A stretch of 64,000 nt of DNA from Tychonema sp. LEGE 06208 (GTDB lineage Bacteria; Cyanobacteriota; Cyanobacteriia; Cyanobacteriales; Microcoleaceae), in contig NZ_JADEWT010000010.1 of NCBI RefSeq assembly GCF_015207505.1, forward strand, positions 27,634 to 91,633. Direction: 5' to 3'. The notes beneath the pieces were generated by a model that did not search any database, was not told the DNA's origin, and saw only the letters and a program-made list of their open reading frames with translations. Numbering within the stretch: position 1 is the stretch's first letter; every line of letters starts with the position of its first letter. This document shows positions 1-6,906 of this stretch, piece by piece. The translations under genes were made by a program, and so were the position numbers.

Positions 1-2
1 AG

Positions 3-323
3 AAAGTTCTGGTAGGTAGTATAGCAACTAGACTGCGAGAGTTATTTTTAGCGCTTTCGACCGAGAAAGGTTGGGATATTCTGGCTTTAGAAGTGGCCTC
101 AGATCACGTACATTTATTTGTCGCGGTCAATCCGATGGATACTCCTGCGCTAGTCGTTAAGGCATTCAAAGGGCGTTCTAGCCATCATTTAAGGGCTGAA
201 TTTCCAGAACTAAAAAAGCTGCCATCCTTGTGAACGAGCAGCTATTTTGTTACTACCGCAGGTAATATTAGTAGTGAAGTTGTGAAGAAATACATAGAAG
301 CTCCGCATCATTCGGCCAATTAA
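3..323 (+). pseudogene. IS200/IS605-type TnpA transposase remnant, 5' end outside window
   Basis: Frame 3 reads from the window edge as the C-terminal two thirds of a Y1 (HUH) transposase: a DHVHLF segment supplies the HUH motif, and KKYIE near the end carries the tyrosine expected to be the nucleophile. An in-frame TGA at 231-233 sits where family members normally have Trp (LPSL-stop-TSSYF), so a TGG to TGA change has split the frame before the catalytic Tyr. Translation then continues unchanged to a TAA at 321-323. The copy is therefore probably dead on its own, although it could be moved in trans by an intact copy. The N-terminus lies outside the window. No TnpB follows it, so it is IS200-like rather than a full IS605. 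Confidence 0.85.
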
Positions 324-333
324 GAGGGAAAGA

Positions 334-386
334 ACACGGGGACTGAAGTCCCCCGTGTCGCTTACCTCTCAGGACTAAAGTCACTG
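334..386 (+). repeat. Hairpins at the probable right end of the IS200-like element
   Basis: Directly after the transposase stop is an imperfect 11-bp stem (334-344 pairing with 347-358, one bulged C, GA loop). A second short hairpin (CTCAG at 368-372 with CTGAG at 384-388, inner GACT/AGTC) follows. Subterminal hairpins are what TnpA of this family recognises, so the element probably ends between here and about 410. The exact boundary cannot be fixed by eye. Confidence 0.55.
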
Positions 387-413
387 AGTTTCCCGCATCC
401 CGTATTAATTCTT

Positions 414-1175
414 ATGAATGATGAATTTACGTTAGATATGTTAGACTTTCCCAGCGCTTGGAATCGGGGGGAAGGCGACTGGGCGGGAATAGCGGCAACT
501 ATGAAGAGAGGAGAAACTGTAGAAGTAATTCAAGAAGTTGGTTCTACTTTGTGGCAAAACAGTTTGCCAGACAATCATTCATTGTATTGGGAAGGGGAAA
601 ATCTGTCAACTATCAAAGGGCGAATTTGGATTAGTTTTACCCAGAGAAGATTTGCACCGGAATCTACTTTACCAAAGGTTCAGTTGCACCCGCGAGTGTT
701 GTGGGTAGGGATAGGTTGCGAAGGCGGAACGCCACGGGAATTAATCGAAACTGCGATTCAAAATGTCTGTCGGGGCGCTCATTTGGCCGAAAGTGCGATC
801 GCAGGTATTGCTACTGTTGATACTAAAGCAGGTGAAGTCGGTTTGCTGGAACTTTGTGCTGGGCGAAACTGGCCGCTAAAAACCTTTGCTGCTGATATTT
901 TAAATTCTGTAGAAGTTCCGAATCCTTCCAATGTGGTAGCGCAAAAGGTCGGGACTAAAAGCGTAGCAGAAGCGGCTGCACTTTGTGCGATCGCCCAAAT
1001 TGTAACCGCCCGCCAACATCAAGAAACGCAGATATCCATCAGTCATCCGCGTTTATCTGCGTTTGGGGGTGTTTTCCATCCCCTCTTAGTTCCCAAAAAA
1101 ATCTTTCGATCGGAAAAAAAACTAGGCTCTGTTACAGTAGCGGTTGCTGTTTGCCCGATCGACTATCTGGGATAA
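414..1175 (+). CDS. cbiG: CbiG (cobalt-precorrin-5A hydrolase), N-terminally truncated
   Basis: CbiG opens the ring lactone of cobalt-precorrin-5A in the anaerobic cobalamin pathway. The 253 residues begin inside the middle domain (NRGEGDWAGI, EVGSTLWQ) and contain the C-terminal domain (VLWVGIGCEGGT, then GTKSVAEAAAL and LLVPKKIF). The N-terminal CbiG domain, over 100 residues in full-length proteins of roughly 350 or more, is missing. What precedes the ATG is the right end of the IS200-like element, so the gene was probably interrupted by it; the ATG may just be an internal Met. Residues about 204-217 are encoded by an inserted palindromic repeat (see 1024-1064). A homologous downstream CobJ domain, often fused to or next to CbiG in cyanobacteria, is absent. 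The remnant is unlikely to work unless the other half is made upstream. Confidence 0.85.
   Translation: MNDEFTLDMLDFPSAWNRGEGDWAGIAATMKRGETVEVIQEVGSTLWQNSLPDNHSLYWEGENLSTIKGRIWISFTQRRFAPESTLPKVQLHPRVLWVGIGCEGGTPRELIETAIQNVCRGAHLAESAIAGIATVDTKAGEVGLLELCAGRNWPLKTFAADILNSVEVPNPSNVVAQKVGTKSVAEAAALCAIAQIVTARQHQETQISISHPRLSAFGGVFHPLLVPKKIFRSEKKLGSVTVAVAVCPIDYLG
1024..1064. repeat. Palindromic repeat inside cbiG
   Basis: AAACGCAGATA (1024-1034) and TATCTGCGTTT (1054-1064) are exact inverted copies around a short centre. This resembles the CGCAGATAAACGCGGATG-type units scattered between genes in Oscillatoriales. Here it lies in frame between the CbiG C-domain and its last strand, adding about 14 residues. 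Confidence 0.6.
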
Positions 1176-1182
1176 TATCTTC

Positions 1183-1548
1183 CTAATCCAAAGTGCCCGG
1201 ATTCACAAAACGACCAATCAACCCAGAAACAAACGACAAAACAATCGAACCAAACAAAGCAGGCCAAAAACCATTAACCGCAAAACCAATATTGAATATA
1301 CCCGCCAACCAGGAAGCCAAGGAAAGCGAAATTGCATTCACAACAAACAAAAACAAACCTAAAGTAATCACAGTCAAAGGAAGCGTCAGCAGTGTAATAA
1401 TCGGCCTGACAACCGCATTCACCAATCCGATCACCACAGCAGCCACCATCGCCGCCGGAAAACTAACCACCGCAATACCTGGTACAATGTTAGCTGTAAT
1501 CACCAGCGAAACTGCGGCCACTATCCAAGTTAAGAAAAAACTTAACAT
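1183..1548 (-). CDS. Phage-holin-family (YvlD-like) small membrane protein
   Basis: A 121-residue, very hydrophobic protein with four predicted membrane segments: a start in LSFFLTWIVAAVSLVITANI, then VVSFPAAMVAAVVIGLVNA, IITLLTLPLTVITLGLFLFV and FWPALFGSIVLSFVSGLIG. The conserved GLVNAVVRPI and LTLPLTVITLGLF segments identify the YvlD/holin IV-like family (PF04020). Members are often called phage holin family protein, but most are chromosomal and of unknown function. I start at the ATG whose complement is 1546-1548. A longer reading frame to 1707 would cross the divergent promoter region and has no family similarity. The gene is divergent from the pentapeptide gene at 1658 and ends 8 bp from the end of cbiG (convergent). 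Confidence 0.8.
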   Translation of the reverse strand: MLSFFLTWIVAAVSLVITANIVPGIAVVSFPAAMVAAVVIGLVNAVVRPIITLLTLPLTVITLGLFLFVVNAISLSLASWLAGIFNIGFAVNGFWPALFGSIVLSFVSGLIGRFVNPGTLD

Positions 1549-1592
1549 ATCGCTTTTTTCATCTCCATCACTATTAATTGAGATTGTAACTG

Positions 1593-1610
1593 TTTGGTCG
1601 ATCGACCAAA
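1593..1610. promoter_or_regulatory. Perfect 18-bp palindrome in a divergent intergenic region
   Basis: TTTGGTCGATCGACCAAA is its own reverse complement. It lies in the middle of the 109-bp gap between the divergent starts at 1548 (minus) and 1658 (plus). Position and symmetry fit an operator for a dimeric regulator serving both genes. The core GGTCGATCGACC is also HIP1-like in composition, so it may be only a repeat. Confidence 0.4.
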
Positions 1611-1657
1611 GTTCGGGATACACTACAAAATACCCACCTTGTGAGAATATCAGACTT

Positions 1658-2155
1658 ATGAAACTCCGGCAACTAGCAGCATTCCTCTTAGCGCTAACTA
1701 TCTTCATCCTCCCGCGGCCAGCCCTGGCTCAATCTAAATATTACGCCCCGCCGCTGTCCTTTAGCAACGCCGAACTCACAAGACGCGATTTTTCCGGTCA
1801 AATGCTGCGGGCTGCTGAGTTTTCTAACGCTAATATGGACTTAACTAATTTTTCTAATGCCGATTTGCGGGGAGCAATTATGAGCGCTTCGGTGATGACT
1901 GAGGCGAATTTACACGGCGCAAATTTAACTAATGCCATGATCGATCAAATTAAATTTACTAAGGCTGATTTAAGCGATGCCATTTTAGTGGAAACAATTT
2001 TGTTGCGTTCTACTTTTGATGGAGTTGATATCACCGGTGCTGATTTTACTGACGCAATTATGGATGGCGCACAAGTTAAAGAATTGTGCGCGAAAGCCAG
2101 CGGAATTAATTCTCAAACAGGCATTTCTACTCGCGATTCCTTGGGATGTCGCTGA
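1658..2155 (+). CDS. Secreted pentapeptide-repeat protein
   Basis: 165 residues. Residues 1-24 form a typical signal peptide (basic MKLRQ, hydrophobic core, PALAQ cleavage region). Residues about 35-140 follow the pentapeptide rule A(D/N)LXX: for example FSNANMDLTNFSNADLRGA and LTNAMIDQIKFTKADLSDA. These would fold into a right-handed quadrilateral beta-helix. Two Cys (ELCAKAS and SLGCR-stop) near the C-terminus could form a disulfide in the lumen or periplasm, as in thylakoid-lumen members of the family. The start is the ATG directly before the signal peptide; the open frame continues upstream to 1193 but that is antisense to the holin-family gene. Function unknown. Confidence 0.85.
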   Translation: MKLRQLAAFLLALTIFILPRPALAQSKYYAPPLSFSNAELTRRDFSGQMLRAAEFSNANMDLTNFSNADLRGAIMSASVMTEANLHGANLTNAMIDQIKFTKADLSDAILVETILLRSTFDGVDITGADFTDAIMDGAQVKELCAKASGINSQTGISTRDSLGCR

Positions 2156-2336
2156 TACCATCTCCGGTCAATTACTGATGATTGTTTGTTGGTGGGGGAT
2201 AGTTTTTGAGAGTGTTTGGGGCGATTATGGTTGGTGAACTCGCCCCTAAAAAACCCTATTTTGTAGGCCAGGTTCACCCAAAATATATAACGATTAGCAA
2301 CAATTTAGATAAACCCGCCCCCACACCACGAATAAT

Positions 2337-4538
2337 TTACTTTGCTTTTTTCTGTGAAGCCTCATAATTATCGCTCATTAACTGATTAACTTCTGGATTG
2401 TAAATCCGCAGATAGTTCCAGTAATTCTCAAACACCGATTTTACGTATCCTTTCGTTTCAGGAAACGGAATTTTTTCCGCAAAAGCATCCGGATCGCTAA
2501 AGCTAAATCTCTTCAACCAATCTGCTACTGCATTCGGCCCGGCATTGTAACTCGCCACAGCTAACATCGAGTTATTCTTGTATTCGTCGTGAGTGTGATC
2601 CAAATACCAAGTTCCGAGTTTAATATTGTCGTCTATATTCTCCAATGAATATTTTTTGAGATTAATTTTCTCAGAAACCCAAGTTGCTGTCTCCGGCATT
2701 ACTTGCATTAAACCTGTCGCGCCAACTACTGATTTAATACCAGGCATGAATCGCGATTCTTGCCGGATTAATGCTGTCACTAATAATGAATTTATTTGGC
2801 GCTCTTGAGACCATTTAACAATGGTTTCTAGGTACGGAAAAGGATATAATGCTTGCCAATAGGCCGACTGCTGTCTGAGGGCGAGGTATTCGGTTCTATC
2901 GTCTGGTTTTTCGCGCTGCCGCAAACTCCCAATCATCCACAAACCGTCTAAGTTGTCTCCTACTCCAATTCGCATTAAACCGTCGGTAAATTGTTCGGAA
3001 ATACTCGGTTCAATGCGGTTGGTAAATTCTATTTGCCACAGGGTCCAAGCATCTCTATCTTGACCTAGTTGATAGAGTTCTTTTAATGCTGGAGAACCTG
3101 CGCTTGGTTCCGGGCGCTGAAGCGGCCGCACTACCTTGGGAGACAAATCTCGGACTGTGGTGAAGTCGCCTACTGGCCAGCCCAGAAGTACGGCCGACCG
3201 CCATGCAAAATATGATTCGGGATAGCGTAAAATCGTGTATTCAAATGATGTTTTTGCATCTTGGTTGCGGCCGAGTTGCTGCGCCCATTTCCCCACCCAA
3301 AATGCTGCTTCTGGCGCTGGTTCGCTGTCGGGATTGTTGGTGGTTAGTTCCCTCGCCCACTGCCAAGCTGATTTTAAATCTCCGGCTTTGGCATATTGTT
3401 GGGCGATCGCCCAACGTAACTCGCCGGCTTTATCAGAATTGCTGTATTTTGTCAATAGCAACTTGCGGGTATCTGAGGCGGATTTAGCACTGCTTGCTTT
3501 GTCGAGAAGTTTGGATTTGTCTAGCAAAGCTTCGGGGGCATAATTGGGAAATTTGCTAATCGCGCGATCGAGCAAAACCATCGCATCCTTGGGCTCATTC
3601 AGTCGCGACAGCCGAATTAAACCCAAACCAGTATCTTCGGAATCGGGAAAGGCCGCAATTAATTCTTGATAGGCAATTTTTGATTCGGGAATTTTGCCGT
3701 CAAGCCACAAACCGCGAGCTTTCCGGTAAAGATTTTTGGCGGTGCGGGGAGCTTTTCCGTAAGCAATTGCTCCTTTGCCGTAATCCTGTTTTTCCCAATA
3801 CCCAAAGGCAATTTCTTCCCAATCTTCTGGTTTTAAACTAGCGCTGTTTTGCTGCACCAATTGTTCTAATAATGTACCGTAATCTTTGACATAATGACCG
3901 TGTTTTGCTACTAGCAGCATCAACTGCGGCTGGTTGGGATTTTCTTTTAACTTCTTCAGGGCAATTTCTATGCTGCGCGGATGAGCGGGAAATTCAGTAA
4001 TTGCCTGCTGCCAATATTCCGGTTTTGACTTGCCTAAAACATATAAAGCTTCCGCTGCTACTGGGTCGTTGGGATAATTTTTTAGCAGTTCTTGCCAAGC
4101 TTTTTGTGCTTTGCCTTTGTCGCCACTTAATTCGTAAGCTTGGGCGCGTTTTTGGGCAATATGAGAGGCTAAAATAGGATATTGTTGCTCTAGTTTGTCC
4201 AATAATTCTAATGCTTTGGTGGCATCTCCTTGCTGGATTAAATCGCTCGCAAGCAGGTAGCGGGCGCGACTTTGAGGGGAGACTTCCTGCTGGGGATTGG
4301 TACTTGCAGGCTGCAGGGTGGCGAGTTCAACTAATTTCGCCGATCGCTCCTGGGGTGAGAGCGATACGAGCATCTTAACCGACGACGCTGCAGAATTCGC
4401 TGCATCTAGGGGCTGCTGAGCCTTCTGGAACGGGCCGACACCCATCAATTTTGCTGCAGCCACCAAAGAGCCGAGCACCATCACGCAAACTGAAACACTG
4501 ATTAAAATAGAAAGTTGGGTTTTACGTTGCTTTAACAT
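2337..4538 (-). CDS. Soluble lytic murein transglycosylase (Slt-like, GH23) with TPR-rich N-terminus
   Basis: 733 residues. Residues about 10-30 are a signal anchor (ILISVSVCVMVLGSLVAAAK), so the enzyme acts in the periplasm. A long helical region with TPR-like repeats follows (AEALYVLGKS, KARGLWLDGKIPESKIAYQEL, AAFWVGKWAQQLGRNQDAK). The C-terminal catalytic domain carries ALIRQESRF with the expected acid Glu594, then GATGLMQVMPETA and VASYNAGPNAV, the GH23 motifs. It cleaves peptidoglycan between MurNAc and GlcNAc, leaving a 1,6-anhydro end. Length and order match Slt70-type enzymes. It is transcribed alone, convergent with the pentapeptide gene, and divergent from pepA with 245 bp between them. 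Confidence 0.92.
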   Translation of the reverse strand: MLKQRKTQLSILISVSVCVMVLGSLVAAAKLMGVGPFQKAQQPLDAANSAASSVKMLVSLSPQERSAKLVELATLQPASTNPQQEVSPQSRARYLLASDLIQQGDATKALELLDKLEQQYPILASHIAQKRAQAYELSGDKGKAQKAWQELLKNYPNDPVAAEALYVLGKSKPEYWQQAITEFPAHPRSIEIALKKLKENPNQPQLMLLVAKHGHYVKDYGTLLEQLVQQNSASLKPEDWEEIAFGYWEKQDYGKGAIAYGKAPRTAKNLYRKARGLWLDGKIPESKIAYQELIAAFPDSEDTGLGLIRLSRLNEPKDAMVLLDRAISKFPNYAPEALLDKSKLLDKASSAKSASDTRKLLLTKYSNSDKAGELRWAIAQQYAKAGDLKSAWQWARELTTNNPDSEPAPEAAFWVGKWAQQLGRNQDAKTSFEYTILRYPESYFAWRSAVLLGWPVGDFTTVRDLSPKVVRPLQRPEPSAGSPALKELYQLGQDRDAWTLWQIEFTNRIEPSISEQFTDGLMRIGVGDNLDGLWMIGSLRQREKPDDRTEYLALRQQSAYWQALYPFPYLETIVKWSQERQINSLLVTALIRQESRFMPGIKSVVGATGLMQVMPETATWVSEKINLKKYSLENIDDNIKLGTWYLDHTHDEYKNNSMLAVASYNAGPNAVADWLKRFSFSDPDAFAEKIPFPETKGYVKSVFENYWNYLRIYNPEVNQLMSDNYEASQKKAK

Positions 4539-4783
4539 GGGAAAATTTCAGATAATTAAGAATAGAAAACCGATCTGTTGTCAAGAGGCATCACAGGCAT
4601 CCTGGCTGTTCCATGCCATCGCTGGCATCGAGCCCGTTCCACGCTGATATAGTACCAGAATTTATTTTGATGTGGAGCGGGGAATTTGTGCGATCGATAT
4701 ATTTACGCGCACCAAGGAAAAACCACAAACCGCCCACAACAAAGTACAATCAAAAATCTCAAATCTAAACAGTAAATCAAAAC

Positions 4784-6262
4784 ATGGAATTTCTAGTCAC
4801 CGATACGCCCCGTTCTGCTTGGACGGGAGATGCCCTAGCAATTGGTCTATTTGAGGACGCTTTGGAACTCACGGGCGATTTGGCACAATTAGACGAACAA
4901 CTCGCAGGCACTTTAAAAGAGCTGATTCAGGAAGTAGATTTTAAGGGCAAAACCGGCACCAGCGCGATCGCCAGAGTCGGCGGCAACAATCCGATTCGCA
5001 AAATTGCGATCGTCGGTTTAGGAAAAGCCCCAGACTTAAAATTAGACACCGTGCGGCAAGCTGCAGGCGTTTGCGCCAAGTTAGCCAAAAAAGAGAAATG
5101 TAAAACCCTCGGAATTAGCTTTCCTCTCTGGAAAAACGCGCCGGACGCTACAGCAAGCGCCATCGTCGAAGGTGTAGAACTCTCCCTGCATCAAGACAAC
5201 CGTTTCAAATCGGAACCAGACAATAAAACCCCGCAGGTCGAACAAATTCAGTTGCTCGGTTTTGCCGGTACCGAAAGTGCGATCGCCCGCGCCCGCCAAA
5301 TCACTGCCGGAGTCATTTTAGCACGGGAATTAGTCGCAGCGCCGGCCAATTATGTCACCCCAATTACAATGGCCGAAACCGCTCAAAGTCTAGCTGCAGA
5401 ATGCGGTTTAGAATTAGAAATATTAGAGCGGGAAGACTGTGAAAAACTAGGCATGGGAGCCTTTCTCGGCGTTGCCCTAGCATCGGATTTGCCGCCTAAA
5501 TTTATCCATTTAACTTACAAACCCGCAGGCACACCGCGCCGTAAAATAGCAATTGTCGGCAAAGGATTGACCTTTGATTCCGGCGGTTTGAACATCAAAG
5601 GAGCCGGCAGCGGCATTGAAATGATGAAAGTAGACATGGGCGGCGCTGCGGCTACCCTGGGAGCGGCAAAGGCGATCGGACACATCAAACCAGATGTCGA
5701 AGTTCACTTTATCAGCGCCGTCACCGAAAACATGATTAGCGGTCGCGCCATGCGCCCTGGAGACATCCTCACAGCTTCCAACGGCAAAACAATAGAAGTC
5801 AACAATACCGACGCAGAAGGGCGTTTAACCCTGGCTGACGCTTTGGTATTTGCTGATAAATTGGGACTTGATGCAATTGTCGATTTAGCAACTCTGACAG
5901 GGGCTTGCGTAATTGCATTGGGCGAAGATATCGCCGGTTTGTGGAGTCCTCAAGATAGCGTCGCCGCCGAAATAGTCGCCGCCTCAGAATTGGCCGGCGA
6001 AAAGTTTTGGCGAATGCCGATGGAAGAGAAGTATTTTGATGGTTTAAAAGCATTGCACGCTGACATGAAAAACACAGGGCCCCGTCCCGGTGGTTCGATT
6101 ACAGCGGCGCTCTTTTTGAAGCAGTTTGTCAAGGATACTCCTTGGGCGCATTTAGATATTGCCGGCCCGGTTTGGATCGAGAAAGAAAACGGCTACAACG
6201 GCCCCGGAGCTACAGGTTTTGGAGTTCGGACTTTGGTGCATTGGGTGCTTGGAGGCGCTTAA
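4784..6262 (+). CDS. pepA: Leucyl aminopeptidase (M17, cytosol aminopeptidase)
   Basis: 492 residues, full length for the family. The N-terminal macro-like domain is residues 1 to about 165. The catalytic domain carries the two-metal site: Lys260 and Asp265 in [10 protein letters not shown], Asp284 in VDMGGA, and Asp343/Glu345 in the signature NTDAEGRL (341-348). It removes N-terminal residues, Leu preferred, from peptides in the cytoplasm. The ATG at 4784 gives the family-typical N-terminus. A hairpin just after the stop (6280-6303) could terminate it. Confidence 0.95.
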   Translation: MEFLVTDTPRSAWTGDALAIGLFEDALELTGDLAQLDEQLAGTLKELIQEVDFKGKTGTSAIARVGGNNPIRKIAIVGLGKAPDLKLDTVRQAAGVCAKLAKKEKCKTLGISFPLWKNAPDATASAIVEGVELSLHQDNRFKSEPDNKTPQVEQIQLLGFAGTESAIARARQITAGVILARELVAAPANYVTPITMAETAQSLAAECGLELEILEREDCEKLGMGAFLGVALASDLPPKFIHLTYKPAGTPRRKIAIVGKGLTFDSGGLNIKGAGSGIEMMKVDMGGAAATLGAAKAIGHIKPDVEVHFISAVTENMISGRAMRPGDILTASNGKTIEVNNTDAEGRLTLADALVFADKLGLDAIVDLATLTGACVIALGEDIAGLWSPQDSVAAEIVAASELAGEKFWRMPMEEKYFDGLKALHADMKNTGPRPGGSITAALFLKQFVKDTPWAHLDIAGPVWIEKENGYNGPGATGFGVRTLVHWVLGGA

Positions 6263-6279
6263 TTAATTGTGGATTATAG

Positions 6280-6303
6280 AGCGCAAAAATTGATATTTGC
6301 GCT
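6280..6303 (+). terminator. Hairpin after pepA
   Basis: AGCGCAAA (6280-6287) pairs with TTTGCGCT (6296-6303) around an 8-base loop, 18 bases after the pepA stop. There is no strong T run behind it, so termination is only a possibility. Confidence 0.4.
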
Positions 6304-6372
6304 GCCTTAAAAGTCCGCTAATTGGGAGCATTTCCGGCTGGGGAAAAAGCATTTTTTCTGGAAATTGCTGTC

Positions 6373-6492
6373 GGGAGCATCTGGTGTTTTGCATTTATAG
6401 TGCGATCGTCCCTGCTCGCGAGTACAATACGCCTGCAGGGACGATCGCACGCTCAATAAAAAAATGCTTTTTACAAAACACCAGATGCTCCC
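6373..6492. repeat. 120-bp nested inverted-repeat element
   Basis: The 19-bp ends 6373-6391 and 6474-6492 are exact reverse complements. A second exact 16-bp pair lies inside (6400-6415 and 6435-6450, GTGCGATCGTCCCTGC). The 11-mer TGCTGTCGGGA occurs on both sides (6366-6376 and 6495-6505), as a target duplication might. The rest of the 6263-6906 gap holds no gene: two copies of the dispersed AACCCGGTTTCT motif (near 6593 and 6645) and A/T-rich sequence before the next start. Confidence 0.7.
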
Positions 6493-6906
6493 AGTGCTGT
6501 CGGGAACTCTGGTGCTTTACAAAGCACGCGAGCGGGGACTATTGTCTACTGTTTGTTGTTTTCTGTTTGCTGTTGAAGCGCAGGGGCGAAAAACCCGGTT
6601 TCTACACAATTTACGTTTGATAGCGAGAAATATACGACGAAGAAACCCGGTTTCTGAATTCAGCGCGCATCAGCCAACTAAGTTTTTAGCTCGCAGTATG
6701 AAAACCTTGATTTTCAATCAGGCATATCCTGTGCCTCAAGCGCCCCCGAAACCATGATTATACGGTGGGATGTCCAAAAACTCTCCGAAGTGTTGTTTCA
6801 AACCAACTCAAAAAAGTATATAATTATCTAAATATTTCACTCCCAGAAATCAAATAATTGTATTTGAGCGGATTTGCATTGGTACAGATAAATTTTCTTG
6901 AACTTT

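Noticed and set aside
324..413. Cobalamin riboswitch upstream of cbiG
   Set aside because: The hairpins belong to the IS end; no B12-box-like sequence is visible.
1193..1657. Upstream extension of the pentapeptide-protein reading frame (plus strand)
   Set aside because: It is antisense to the holin-family gene, and the natural start with a signal peptide is at 1658.
1549..1707. N-terminal extension of the holin-family protein
   Set aside because: Polar, unlike the family, and it would cross the divergent control region and the palindrome.
6297..6757. Two small open frames between pepA and the kinase
   Set aside because: They run through the nested inverted repeat and AACCCGGTTT motifs; no domain or ribosome site.
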